Source: Dinoroseobacter sp. (GTDB lineage Bacteria > Pseudomonadota > Alphaproteobacteria > Rhodobacterales > Rhodobacteraceae). From it: a stretch of 64,000 bases of DNA. The notes under the pieces are model-generated. The model was given only the letters and a program-made list of their open reading frames with translations, made no database searches and had not been told where the DNA came from. Location: contig JASJAW010000015.1 in NCBI GenBank assembly GCA_030066795.1, positions 55,301 through 119,300 of the forward strand. The letters run 5' to 3'. The position numbers and the translations under genes were made by a program. Below, in pieces: positions 8,020-16,001 of this stretch; position 1 is the first letter of the stretch; every line of letters starts with the position of its first letter.

Positions 8020-9669
8020 ATGACCGAAGTGACACGTGAAGCCATGGAATACGACGTTGTGATCGTGGGCGCGGGGCCGGCGGGCCTCAGCGCTGCGATC
8101 CGGCTCAAGCAGCTTGATGCCGATCTGAATGTCGTTGTGCTTGAAAAAGGCTCTGAGGTCGGGGCGCATATCTTGTCAGGCGCTGTGCTTGACCCATCGG
8201 GCCTCGACGCGCTTATTCCTGATTGGAAGGAAAAAGGCGCGCCGATCACTGTGCCGGTCAAGGACGACAAGTTTTATGTCCTCGGCGAGGCAGGCCAGAT
8301 GCGCGTACCGAACTGGCCAATGCCGCCTCTGATGAACAACCACGGCAATTACATCGTTTCTATGGGCAATGTCTGCCGCTGGATGGCTGAGCAAGCCGAG
8401 GAATTGGGTGTCGAGATTTTCCCCGGCATGGCTTGTTCCGAATTGGTTTATGGTGAAAACGGCGAAGTGAAGGGCGTTGTCGCTGGCGAGTTCGGCAAGA
8501 ATCCGGATGGTACCCCGGGCGACGGCTATGAACCGGGCATGGAATTGCACGGCAAATATGTCTTCCTTGGCGAAGGTGTGCGTGGATCGCTTTCCAAGCA
8601 GGTCATCGAGAATTTCGGTCTGCAGACTGGTCGCGAGCCGCAGAAGTTCGGAATCGGCATGAAGGAGATCTGGGAGGTCGATCCCGCCAAGCACAAAGAA
8701 GGCCGCGTTGTCCATACGATGGGCTGGCCGCTCGGCTCGAATGCTGGTGGCGGCTCTTTCATTTACCACCTGGACAATAATCAGGTTTATGTCGGGTTCG
8801 TGGTCCATCTGAACTACGAAAACCCGCATCTTTTTCCTTACATGGAGTTCCAGCGCTTCAAGCACCACCCCATGGTGGCCGAACTGTTGAAGGGTGGGAA
8901 GCGCGTGGCCTATGGTGCGCGTGCAATTTCAGAAGGCGGGTACCAGTCGATGCCAAAATCCGTTGCGCCCGGTGTTGCGCTTCTGGGCTGTTCGGTCGGG
9001 CTCGTCAATGTGCCGCGCATCAAAGGTAATCACAACGCAATGCTCTCCGGCAAGGCAGCGGCCGAGGCCGCTTTCGAAGCTATCGGAGCGGGTCGCGCCG
9101 GAGATGAGCTTGAAACCTACGAGAGCGAGTTGCGGAACGGTCCGGTTGGCAAGGACTTGCGCCGGGTGCGCAATGTCAAACCGCTCTGGTCGAAGTATGG
9201 CTTGTTCCCATCGCTGGTTCTGGGTGGCATGGACATGTGGACCAATACGGCCGGGTTCTCTTTGTTCGGAACTGTCGGCCACGGTAAGACCGACGCTGAG
9301 GCAACCGGCAAAGCGTCCAACTTCAAGCCGGTCGACTACCCTAAACCTGATGGCGTGCTGAGTTTTGACCGCCTGACCAACGTGTCCTATTCCTTTACCA
9401 ATCATGAGGAACACCAGCCTGCCCATCTGCAACTTGCGGATCCAGACAAGGCTATTTCTGTTGATTGGGCAGAGTACGCGGGTCCGTCTTCACGCTATTG
9501 TCCGGCGGGGGTTTATGAATTCGTTCAGGAAGAGGACAAGTCAGCACGTTTTGTGATCAACTTCCAGAATTGCGTTCATTGCAAAACCTGCGACATCAAA
9601 GATCCTGCGCAAAACATCACATGGACCACACCCCAGGGCGGAGAAGGGCCCAATTACCCAAACATGTAG
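8020..9669 (+). CDS. Electron transfer flavoprotein-ubiquinone oxidoreductase (ETF-QO)
   Basis: ETF-QO takes electrons from reduced ETF (fed by acyl-CoA and other dehydrogenases) and passes them to ubiquinone at the membrane. The 549-residue product opens with an FAD dinucleotide-binding motif (DVVIVGAGPAGLSAA). At its C-terminus it has the four 4Fe-4S ligands Cys494, Cys518, Cys521 and Cys524 (RYCPAGVYEF and CVHCKTCDI). The ATG at 8020 gives the usual N-terminus. An upstream in-frame start at 7915 would add 35 non-conserved residues. The ribosome site is weak. In this organism it links beta-oxidation and amino-acid breakdown to respiration, and is consistent with the PHB and ethylmalonyl-CoA genes nearby. 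Confidence 0.96.
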   Translation: MTEVTREAMEYDVVIVGAGPAGLSAAIRLKQLDADLNVVVLEKGSEVGAHILSGAVLDPSGLDALIPDWKEKGAPITVPVKDDKFYVLGEAGQMRVPNWPMPPLMNNHGNYIVSMGNVCRWMAEQAEELGVEIFPGMACSELVYGENGEVKGVVAGEFGKNPDGTPGDGYEPGMELHGKYVFLGEGVRGSLSKQVIENFGLQTGREPQKFGIGMKEIWEVDPAKHKEGRVVHTMGWPLGSNAGGGSFIYHLDNNQVYVGFVVHLNYENPHLFPYMEFQRFKHHPMVAELLKGGKRVAYGARAISEGGYQSMPKSVAPGVALLGCSVGLVNVPRIKGNHNAMLSGKAAAEAAFEAIGAGRAGDELETYESELRNGPVGKDLRRVRNVKPLWSKYGLFPSLVLGGMDMWTNTAGFSLFGTVGHGKTDAEATGKASNFKPVDYPKPDGVLSFDRLTNVSYSFTNHEEHQPAHLQLADPDKAISVDWAEYAGPSSRYCPAGVYEFVQEEDKSARFVINFQNCVHCKTCDIKDPAQNITWTTPQGGEGPNYPNM

Positions 9670-9722
9670 TGACGATTGTGTGAAAGCAGGTCACAGCGGC
9701 GCGTTCTCGTTTGCGCGCTGCA

Positions 9723-9751
9723 TTGCCTTGCTGGTAGTGGGTCGCTACGTT
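9723..9751 (+). promoter_or_regulatory. Weak candidate promoter upstream of the TPR gene
   Basis: TTGCCT (9723-9728) and TACGTT (9746-9751) are separated by 17 bases, about 33 bases before the TPR-protein ATG. A GC-rich hairpin (arms near 9694-9703 and 9713-9720, one bulge) lies between this site and the ETF-QO stop and may partly terminate that transcript. There is no T-run. Both calls are pattern matches. Confidence 0.3.
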
Positions 9752-9783
9752 TTGGCCAAGCTCACGCTAGGAAAGGGTCCTTT

Positions 9784-11472
9784 ATGCGGAGACAGGTGCG
9801 TTTCGCTCTTGCGTTTGTCCTGGGCGCGTCCACGGGTTTTGGGGCAATGCCAAGCCTGGCCGATGGCCTTGCGGGCGCGTATCTCGCCGGCCGCCAGGCC
9901 AGTATTGCGTCGGACTATACCGAAGCTGCCCGTTATTTCTCACGGGCCCTGGTGCGAGACCGCGAAAACCCAATCTTGCTTGAGAATGCTGCGGCTGCCT
10001 ATTTGGCAATTGGAGATATCGAAGAAGGCAGCGCGATAGCACAGCGCCTCCTGGACATCGATCCTCGCAATCAGGTTGCGGCCTTGGTTATGGCGGCTGA
10101 AACTCTTGGCCCGGATGGCGATCCTGAAAGCGACCTGCCAGAGATTGGTCCAGCAGCAGACGGGCTCTTGGACGCCTGGCGCACGCTTGATCGTGGCGAG
10201 ACCGACGAGGCGTTTGCTGCGTTCGACGCCCTGATTGCCGACAACCGCCTGCAAGGTTTTGGTGCCTATCATAAAGCTTTGGCGCTTGCCCAGGTTGGTG
10301 ATTTCGAAGGCGCGGACGCGCTGTTGTCTGCTAACGGTGGCGAGGCTGCATTTTTTACCCGACGTGGCATTGTTGCTCATGCCCAGGTTCTCAGTCAGCT
10401 TGGACGATTTGATGAGGCAAAGCTTTTACTGTCGGAGAGTCTTGGCGAGGATGACCCACGCTTGCGCGATCTCCTTGCCGCGCTGAATTCAGAAACGCCC
10501 GTGCCCTTCGATATTGCAACGACCCCGCGAGAAGGCTTTGCCGAGGTGTTTTTCTCGGTGGCGATGGCGCTCAGCGGACAGGCTGCAGACGCGTTCACTC
10601 TGCTGTATGCTCGGGTGGCGCAGCATATTGCGCCCGAGAATGTCGACGCGAGCCTGATGGTTGCAGAATTGCTAGAAGAACTGGAGCAATACGATCTCGC
10701 CAATGAAGCTTACGATCAGGTTCCCCGTGACGATCCTGCGTATCTGACCGCAGAGATCGGGCGCGCGAATGTTCTGCGGGCTGCCGACAAAGCAGACGCG
10801 GCAATCGAAGTTCTGGATCAGCTGACCGAAACGCATGGGGATGTGAGCTTCGTGCACACTGCGTTGGGGGATGCATTGCGGCGCATGGAGCGCTTTGAAG
10901 AGTCGGCAGAAGCCTACGACGAGGCGATCGCCATGATAGGCGACGACAACCCGCGTGACTGGGTTGTCTACTACGCGCGCGGCATCGCCCATGAGCGGAT
11001 TGATGACTGGGAGGCCGCGGAAGCTGACTTGCGTAAATCGCTTGAGTTGAACCCCGGCCAACCGATGGTTCTCAATTACCTCGGCTATTCGTTTCTCGAA
11101 TTGGGCCGAAACTACGACGAGGCGATGGATATGATCCGCGACGCAGTTGCAGCGCGCCCCGACAGTGGGTTTATCACCGACAGTCTTGGTTGGGGTTACT
11201 ATCGCTTAGGGCGGTTCGAAGAAGCCGTGGAGCCGATGGAAAAGGCTGTTGAACTGGAGCCGCTGGATCCGATCATCAATGATCATCTGGGTGATGTGTA
11301 TTACGCCGTAGGCCGCAAGCGCGAAGCGGAGTTCCAGTGGCGCCGGGCCTTGTCTTTCGACCCAGAGCCCGATGATGCTGAGCGCATTCGTCGTAAGCTT
11401 GAGGTTGGACTAGATGCAGTTCTGATCGAAGAAGGCAAGGAGCCGGTCTCGGTTGCCAATGAAGAGGGTTAA
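9784..11472 (+). CDS. Secreted tetratricopeptide-repeat protein
   Basis: The 562-residue protein starts with a signal peptide (MRRQVRFALAFVLGASTGFG, cleavage near PSLADG at about 25). An array of TPR-type helix pairs follows, for example YTEAARYFSRALVRDRENP near 45-65. Several C-terminal repeats between about 350 and 540 include the consensus-like DWEAAEADLRKSLELNPGQP and FEEAVEPMEKAVELEPLDP. It probably acts as a periplasmic or outer-membrane-associated scaffold. The start at 9784 has GGAAAGGG upstream. A longer frame from 9676 lacks support. Its 3' end overlaps ispE by 14 bases, so the two genes are likely co-expressed, although no functional link is evident. Confidence 0.9.
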   Translation: MRRQVRFALAFVLGASTGFGAMPSLADGLAGAYLAGRQASIASDYTEAARYFSRALVRDRENPILLENAAAAYLAIGDIEEGSAIAQRLLDIDPRNQVAALVMAAETLGPDGDPESDLPEIGPAADGLLDAWRTLDRGETDEAFAAFDALIADNRLQGFGAYHKALALAQVGDFEGADALLSANGGEAAFFTRRGIVAHAQVLSQLGRFDEAKLLLSESLGEDDPRLRDLLAALNSETPVPFDIATTPREGFAEVFFSVAMALSGQAADAFTLLYARVAQHIAPENVDASLMVAELLEELEQYDLANEAYDQVPRDDPAYLTAEIGRANVLRAADKADAAIEVLDQLTETHGDVSFVHTALGDALRRMERFEESAEAYDEAIAMIGDDNPRDWVVYYARGIAHERIDDWEAAEADLRKSLELNPGQPMVLNYLGYSFLELGRNYDEAMDMIRDAVAARPDSGFITDSLGWGYYRLGRFEEAVEPMEKAVELEPLDPIINDHLGDVYYAVGRKREAEFQWRRALSFDPEPDDAERIRRKLEVGLDAVLIEEGKEPVSVANEEG

Positions 11473-12367
11473 AGTCCTCGCGCCCGCGAAGGTAAATCTG
11501 ACACTGCACGTGACTGGCCAGCGCAACGATGGATATCATACGCTGGATAGCCTCGTCGCTTTCGCGCCTGTAGGCGACGTTCTGTACATCACCAATGGAA
11601 ATATCCTGTCCCTGACTGTAGAGGGGCCGGAAGCCGCCGGTGTGCCATCGGACATGAGTAATCTTGCAATGAAAGCGGCGTTACTGGTCGACGGGGAGGC
11701 AAGCGCGGCCCTTACGTTGGAAAAATACTTGCCTGCTGCCTCAGGCATCGGCGGCGGGTCCTCGGATGCTGCTGCGGCTTTTCGCGGGATGCTGGCCTGG
11801 CAGGACGAAGCTCAGCTTCAGGGCTATGCCAGTGATGATTGGGCTGCGCTCAAACCTATGGCGGAGCACTTGCTGGATCTTGGCGCCGACGTCCCGATGT
11901 GCCTGCGGCCGCGTCCGCTGCGCGCAAGAGGGATCGGGGAGAAGATATCGTTCGTGTCCTTTCCCGGGTTCCATGCGGTCTTGGTCAACCCCCGGGTTTC
12001 GGTTCCTACCCCGGACGTTTTTCGAGCTTTGGACAACCGCACCAACCCTGGAATGCCAGATCAGGAAATCCGGTTCGAGGAAAAGTCGGACGTGGTGGCG
12101 TGGATCGCATCCCAGCGCAATGATCTCCAAGCGCCAGCGATTAAAGTACAGCCAATTATCGCCGAAGTTCTTGTGGCCATTGAGGGCACGGAGCAGGTTC
12201 AGCTTGCGCGCATGTCCGGATCAGGTGCGACGTGTTTTGGCCTCTACCCGGACAGCGCGTCGGCACAAAAGGCGGCGGACGATTTGAGTGTGGAGTATCC
12301 CGACTGGTGGATTGTGCCAACATGGCTGGGCGATTGCGTGGACCTTGCCGAACCGGTGAAGACGTAA
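11459..12367 (+). CDS. ispE: 4-diphosphocytidyl-2-C-methyl-D-erythritol kinase
   Basis: IspE phosphorylates CDP-methylerythritol in the MEP pathway for isoprenoid precursors. The 302-residue GHMP kinase shows the N-terminal substrate motif APAKVNLTLHVTG. The ATP-binding glycine loop LPAASGIGGGSSDAAAA lies at about 91-107, and the third motif MSGSGATCFGLY is near 250. The ATG at 11459 is preferred over the TTG at 11453, and it overlaps the end of the TPR gene. Convergent and only 16 bases away is a polyprenyl diphosphate synthase that uses the same pathway's products. Confidence 0.96.
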   Translation: MKRVKVLAPAKVNLTLHVTGQRNDGYHTLDSLVAFAPVGDVLYITNGNILSLTVEGPEAAGVPSDMSNLAMKAALLVDGEASAALTLEKYLPAASGIGGGSSDAAAAFRGMLAWQDEAQLQGYASDDWAALKPMAEHLLDLGADVPMCLRPRPLRARGIGEKISFVSFPGFHAVLVNPRVSVPTPDVFRALDNRTNPGMPDQEIRFEEKSDVVAWIASQRNDLQAPAIKVQPIIAEVLVAIEGTEQVQLARMSGSGATCFGLYPDSASAQKAADDLSVEYPDWWIVPTWLGDCVDLAEPVKT

Positions 12368-12383
12368 TCCACCGCAAAGTGGT

Positions 12384-13388
12384 TCAGTAGAGCCGGGCTA
12401 CCACGTAGTCCGCCAGATCACTCAGCATGCGGGTCAGTTCGTGGTCCGGAACCGACTCTAGCGCCGTCTTGGCTTGTTCGGCCCAGGCCAGCGCGTCGGC
12501 GCGGGTAGCTTCCAGGGCGCCATGCTTTCGCAATAAATCCATCGCATGGTCGAGGTCACCGTCCTGTTGGTCGCCTTTCTCGATAACGCGCTCCCAGAAT
12601 TCGCGTTCTTCGGCATCCGCCTTTGCGACCGCCTTGATGACGGGCAACGTCAGTTTCCGTTCGCGGAAATCGTCGCCAATGTTCTTGCCGATATTTCCGC
12701 CGGAGCCGCCATAATCCAGAAGATCGTCAACGATCTGGAAGCTGACCCCCAGCGCATCGCCATAGGTGAATAGCGCACTGACCACGTCTTCATCGGCCCC
12801 CGCAATCACGCCTCCAACTTCGGTGGCCGCCGAGAACAGAGCGGCTGTCTTGCCGCGGACCACTTTCAGGTAAATGTCCTCATCCGTCGCCAAATCCTGC
12901 GACGCGGTCAGCTGCAGGACTTCGCCCTCGGCAATTGTGGCTGCCGCATTAGACAGGATGTCGAGCACGCGTAAAGACCCGGTGGCGACCATCAATTGGA
13001 AGGAACGTGCGAACAAGTAATCGCCAACAAGGACGCTTGACTTGTTATCCCACAGCAAATTTGCAGTTGGCCGACCGCGCCGCTGGCCACTTTCGTCCAC
13101 AACGTCGTCGTGCAGAAGGGTCGCGGTATGAATAAATTCCACCGTTGCCGCAAGGTACTGGTGGTATACGCCCTCATAGCCGCAGAGCCGGGCTGTCGCG
13201 AGGGTCAACATTGGCCGAAGTCTTTTGCCCCCAGCCTCCACCAAGTGGGCAGTTACTTCCGGGATGCGCGGTGCATGCTCCGAGGCCATTTTCTTCCGGA
13301 TAAGGACGTTAACCTCGTCCATATCTGACGCGAGGTAAGAGGCCAGCTTTTCATGCGGCTTGGTGGCGGCGGTCTGATCCAAACTCAT
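12384..13388 (-). CDS. Long-chain trans-polyprenyl diphosphate synthase (ubiquinone side chain)
   Basis: This 334-residue enzyme condenses IPP onto an allylic diphosphate to build the polyprenyl tail of ubiquinone. Both aspartate-rich metal-binding motifs are intact: DDVVD at 94-98 and DDLLD at 221-225, preceded by GKRLRP at 54-59. Small residues ahead of the first motif (FIHTATLLHDD) are typical of long-chain synthases. Since Rhodobacterales make Q10, a decaprenyl product is expected, although E. coli IspB-type naming would imply octaprenyl. Chain length is not readable here. The ATG at 13388 has GGAG 5 bases upstream, and a GTG one codon earlier is less likely. Confidence 0.94.
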   Translation of the reverse strand: MSLDQTAATKPHEKLASYLASDMDEVNVLIRKKMASEHAPRIPEVTAHLVEAGGKRLRPMLTLATARLCGYEGVYHQYLAATVEFIHTATLLHDDVVDESGQRRGRPTANLLWDNKSSVLVGDYLFARSFQLMVATGSLRVLDILSNAAATIAEGEVLQLTASQDLATDEDIYLKVVRGKTAALFSAATEVGGVIAGADEDVVSALFTYGDALGVSFQIVDDLLDYGGSGGNIGKNIGDDFRERKLTLPVIKAVAKADAEEREFWERVIEKGDQQDGDLDHAMDLLRKHGALEATRADALAWAEQAKTALESVPDHELTRMLSDLADYVVARLY

Positions 13389-13403
13389 CACGGCTCCGTC
13401 AAT

Positions 13404-13422
13404 CGGCTCGACAATCGAGCCG
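13404..13422. promoter_or_regulatory. Inverted repeat in the polyprenyl synthase / DUF2007 divergent region
   Basis: A perfect 7-base inverted repeat (CGGCTCG and CGAGCCG, 5-base spacer ACAAT) lies in the only 56-base gap between two divergent genes. The position suits an operator or a short transcript hairpin. I see no clear promoter boxes around it, so its role is unknown. Confidence 0.4.
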
Positions 13423-13444
13423 CCCTGTCTTTATCTCTGCCCTC

Positions 13445-13666
13445 ATGAGAGAGCTTTTGCGTACCAACGACCCAACGCTGATCGCCTTTGCCTCAGCTTT
13501 GCTGCAGGGGGAGGATATAGACTTCTTCCAGATGGACGTCCATATGAGCGTCCTCGAAGGGTCGATAGGCGTATTGCCGCGCCGGTTGATGGTACACCAG
13601 CGCGACCTGTTTCGGGCCCGGGCAGTTATGAGTGACCACGACATTCCTGTTACAGAAGATCGATGA
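13445..13666 (+). CDS. DUF2007 family small protein (putative signal-transducing type)
   Basis: The 73-residue protein matches the DUF2007 family. The pattern is an N-terminal beta-strand and helix (RELLRTNDPTLIAFASALLQGEDIDFFQMD) and a hydrophobic Gly/Val stretch ending in PRRLMVHQRDLFRARAVM. The family folds like a small PII-like alpha/beta domain and its function is not established. Its stop overlaps the ATG of the next methyltransferase gene (ATGA), so the pair is translationally coupled. There is little upstream ribosome-binding sequence. Confidence 0.88.
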   Translation: MRELLRTNDPTLIAFASALLQGEDIDFFQMDVHMSVLEGSIGVLPRRLMVHQRDLFRARAVMSDHDIPVTEDR

Positions 13667-14415
13667 TCGACGACGAGGCGCTGACCCGCGATTGCTTCCT
13701 CGGAGGGCGGTTGCAGCTTTGGCAACCACGGGAGGGATACCGTGCAGGCACCGACCCGGTGTTGCTCGCTGCCGCTGTTCCGGCCGCCCAGAGCGACACT
13801 TTCCTAGAGCTTGGTTGCGGTGTCGGGACCGCCGCGCTGTGTCTGGCGTTGCGGACGGGTGCAACCGGCGTCGGCTTGGAGTTGCAGCGCGACTACGCTG
13901 AGCTGGCAGAACGCAACGCGGGCGCCTCCGACCTGCCGCTGGAGGTAAGGGTTGGCGATGTGCACGACATGCCCGCTTGCCTCAGGGTGCGCAGCTTTCA
14001 TCATGTTTTTCTTAACCCGCCATACTTTGCGGAGACTGCAGGGACACCTTCCACTGACATGGGGCGCGATCTGGCTCTCAGAGATCGATCGGATCTGGCG
14101 ACGTGGATTTCTGCTGGTGCGAAGCGTCTGAACCCCAAAGGTAGCCTCACTTTGATAGCCCGTGCGGATCGCCTGCGAGATATACTCTCCGGGTTGCCGG
14201 ACAGTATCGGCAGCCTGAAGCTTTTGCCACTTGTCGCGAGAGAGGGACGCGCGGCGAAACGTGTTCTTGTTCAAGGCAGGAAGGACGGAAAAGCACCCCT
14301 AACCTTGCTGGCGCCCTTTATGTTGCACGACGGTGCCTCGCATTTGCGCGACGGGGAAGACTTCAGCGACGCTGCTAAAAAGATCCTGAGGGATGGTGCG
14401 GCGCTGAAATTTTAG
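13663..14415 (+). CDS. TrmN6-like class I SAM-dependent methyltransferase
   Basis: The 250-residue enzyme has the SAM-binding motif LELGCGVGTAAL (48-59). The NPPY motif (118-121) is the hallmark of N6-adenine or N5-glutamine methyltransferases. The N-terminal QPREGYRAGTDPVLLAA is characteristic of the YfiC/TrmN6 group, which methylates A37 of tRNA1(Val). The substrate is inferred from that resemblance. It is coupled to the upstream DUF2007 gene by ATGA overlap. Its stop codon overlaps that of a possible small antisense ORF. Confidence 0.9.
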   Translation: MIDDEALTRDCFLGGRLQLWQPREGYRAGTDPVLLAAAVPAAQSDTFLELGCGVGTAALCLALRTGATGVGLELQRDYAELAERNAGASDLPLEVRVGDVHDMPACLRVRSFHHVFLNPPYFAETAGTPSTDMGRDLALRDRSDLATWISAGAKRLNPKGSLTLIARADRLRDILSGLPDSIGSLKLLPLVAREGRAAKRVLVQGRKDGKAPLTLLAPFMLHDGASHLRDGEDFSDAAKKILRDGAALKF

Positions 14416-14525
14416 GCCATGAACCCGCGCGCTTCGCGGCAGTGCAGCAACTCTTTTTCGTGACTCGACTCGATTCCTGTGGTGCACTTGGCGCATTGTC
14501 CACACAATTTCGGGAGGTAGCCCAT
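14412..14525 (-). CDS. Possible 37-residue cysteine-rich small ORF (speculative)
   Basis: On the minus strand an ATG at 14525 opens a 37-codon frame ending at TAA 14414-14412. Its pattern C-x2-C-x2-C followed by H and a further H-C pair (CGQCAKC, then LLHCRE) looks like a metal-binding knuckle. It fills the gap between the methyltransferase and the YdcH-type gene. Its stop overlaps the former's stop and its start codon overlaps the latter's. Against it, no ribosome-binding site is visible and the same bases must carry the YdcH gene's ribosome site on the other strand. I rate it possible, not established. Confidence 0.25.
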   Translation of the reverse strand: MGYLPKLCGQCAKCTTGIESSHEKELLHCREARGFMA

Positions 14526-14691
14526 GTCGTTGAGTTCGCATATCCAGGAACTCCGCAGGAAACACCAGCACCTGGCAGCACAGGTGGACGCAGCACAGCG
14601 CAACGCGGGAACAGATAGCCTGACCATTGCGAGTCTCAAAAAGCAGAAGCTTCGGATTAAGGAAGAAATCGAACGCCTGCAGACGCAGTAA
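14524..14691 (+). CDS. YdcH/DUF465 family small coiled-coil protein
   Basis: The 55-residue, highly charged helical protein (MSLSSHIQELRRKHQHLAAQ, then SLKKQKLRIKEEIERLQ) fits the DUF465/YdcH family, short helical hairpins of unknown role. GGGAGG lies 6 bases before the ATG, so translation should be efficient. It stands alone: the flanking genes are a methyltransferase on the same strand 108 bases upstream and a convergent LysR gene. Confidence 0.85.
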   Translation: MSLSSHIQELRRKHQHLAAQVDAAQRNAGTDSLTIASLKKQKLRIKEEIERLQTQ

Positions 14692-14749
14692 CAGTTATGG
14701 GCGCGGTTGGCGTTTGAATGGAACAAACCGCGCCGGATACCCTTTGAAG

Positions 14750-15700
14750 TCAGGGCGCAACCTCGTCGGTTGAAACGAGTTTCATGCCGTCGGGTATGTC
14801 GCTGATATCTGCGACGCCCTCGAATATCCATTCCAGAAAGGCTGCAACCTGGTGCTTTTCCACCATGTTCTCGGGACAGAGAATGCGGTAGTGGGCTTCG
14901 GTGGTAATTCCAATTGGAAACGGGATGACCAGTCGACCGTCGCGCAGCGCCTGCGACGTCAGGGATATCCGCCCCAACACAGCCCCTGCGCCGGCCTCCG
15001 CGGCGTCGATTGTGTGATCCACCTGTGAGAACTGGGGCACGACGCGCGGCGGATCCTGCACCCCTGCCGCACGAAACCATGCTGCCCAGTCAGCCGGAGG
15101 CTGGACGAAGTCGAGATTGCCGTCGTCCAGCAGCGTAAGGTTTTTCAGGTCTGAAGGCGTTTTCAGACCGGATGCCAATTCCGGTGTGACCATTGGTGTC
15201 ATCCATTCACGGATCAGGGTCCGCGAGAACAGCCCGGTATCGTCGCCTCCCATGCCGAATCGAATAGCGATGTCGATGCCATCTCGTTCGAAATCCATAA
15301 GACGCAGACTGGCGGAGAACCGCAGGTCAATATCGGGGTGTTTCTGAGCAAAATCAAAAAGGCGCGGAGCAAGCCATTTGGCAGTGAAGGCCGGGCCCGC
15401 TGTGACTGTCAGCGATCTGGTGTCCAGGCTGCGCTTGGTTGCTGCCCAAGCTGTTGTCAGTTCCGCGAACCCCCGACTGCATCCTGGGGCGAGCAGTTTG
15501 CCTGCCTCCGTCAGTTCCACGGCTCGATTGAGCCGGCGGAAGACAGGTGTGCCCAGATGCTCTTCCAACGACTTGATCTGAAAACTCAGGGCCGCGGGCG
15601 TGACGTTCAATTCTTCCGCAGCTTGCGAGAAGCTCATATGCCGGGCCGCAGCCTCGAAGGCTCGAAGCGCTGTCAGGGGTGGAAGACGTGTCTCTGTCAT
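14750..15700 (-). CDS. LysR-type transcriptional regulator (GcvA-like)
   Basis: The 316-residue regulator has an N-terminal winged helix-turn-helix (about 7-66; PLTALRAFEAAARHMSFSQAA, then LNVTPAALSFQIKSLEEHL), whose wording is typical of the GcvA subgroup. A periplasmic-binding-protein-like effector domain (about 95-300) follows. LysR proteins usually control a divergent gene. Here the divergent neighbour is only a 46-codon ORF across a 104-base promoter region. The effector and target are unknown, so I give no symbol. Confidence 0.93.
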   Translation of the reverse strand: MTETRLPPLTALRAFEAAARHMSFSQAAEELNVTPAALSFQIKSLEEHLGTPVFRRLNRAVELTEAGKLLAPGCSRGFAELTTAWAATKRSLDTRSLTVTAGPAFTAKWLAPRLFDFAQKHPDIDLRFSASLRLMDFERDGIDIAIRFGMGGDDTGLFSRTLIREWMTPMVTPELASGLKTPSDLKNLTLLDDGNLDFVQPPADWAAWFRAAGVQDPPRVVPQFSQVDHTIDAAEAGAGAVLGRISLTSQALRDGRLVIPFPIGITTEAHYRILCPENMVEKHQVAAFLEWIFEGVADISDIPDGMKLVSTDEVAP

Positions 15701-15737
15701 TCAAGAAATTCTTATCTGAAGATCCAGAAAGTCTCGT

Positions 15738-15766
15738 TTGTAAAGGTTATGGGGCAAGCGCATATT
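15738..15766 (+). promoter_or_regulatory. Promoter in the LysR divergent region driving the 46-residue ORF
   Basis: TTGTAA (15738-15743) and CATATT (15761-15766) are 17 bases apart, with the predicted start site about 32 bases ahead of the small ORF. AT-rich dyad-like sequence surrounds it (AATTCAGAAATTC near 15774-15786, and ATTCTTATC near 15709), as expected for LysR boxes. No perfect T-N11-A palindrome was pinned down. Confidence 0.45.
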
Positions 15767-15804
15767 AGTTGCAATTCAGAAATTCAATATCGAAAGGATA
15801 AGCC

Positions 15805-15945
15805 ATGACCCGGACTGCTCCTCAAATAACCCGCGAAGAGGCCATCGAACGTGGCCACAAAGCCCGCGCAGATGCCGCCCGCGAGGCGGGGCGCGCGATC
15901 CGAGAGTTTCTTGCCGCTCGTCTGACCAAGGAAGTTACGGCATGA
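15805..15945 (+). CDS. 46-residue basic helical protein divergent from LysR regulator
   Basis: The frame starts at an ATG with AAGGA 6 bases upstream and a promoter at 15738-15766. It encodes an Arg/Ala/Glu-rich, probably wholly helical peptide (EEAIERGHKARADAAREAGR, then AIREFL). The TGA at its end is shared with the poly-A start of the phaB terminator. I recognise no domain. The good ribosome site and promoter make it likely to be translated. As the divergent partner of a GcvA-like LysR gene it is the natural first candidate for that regulator's target. Confidence 0.6.
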   Translation: MTRTAPQITREEAIERGHKARADAAREAGRAIREFLAARLTKEVTA

Positions 15946-15980
15946 AAAAGGGCCGGTCCCCGGTGCAAAGGGGCCGGCCC
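15945..15980 (-). terminator. Rho-independent terminator after phaB
   Basis: On the minus strand a GC-rich stem (GGGCCGGCCCC pairing with GGGGACCGGCCC, one bulge, loop of about 8) is directly followed by TTTTT at 15949-15945. It sits 22 bases beyond the phaB stop. On the plus strand it follows the 46-residue ORF and could work weakly there too, but without a T-run. Confidence 0.8.
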
Positions 15981-16001
15981 AACCATTAGTCGCTTAAACG
16001 A

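Noticed and set aside
14412..15080. A 222-codon antisense frame extending through the LysR gene
   Set aside because: Most of it reads through the certain LysR and YdcH genes. Only the last 37 codons have any merit and are listed separately as speculative.
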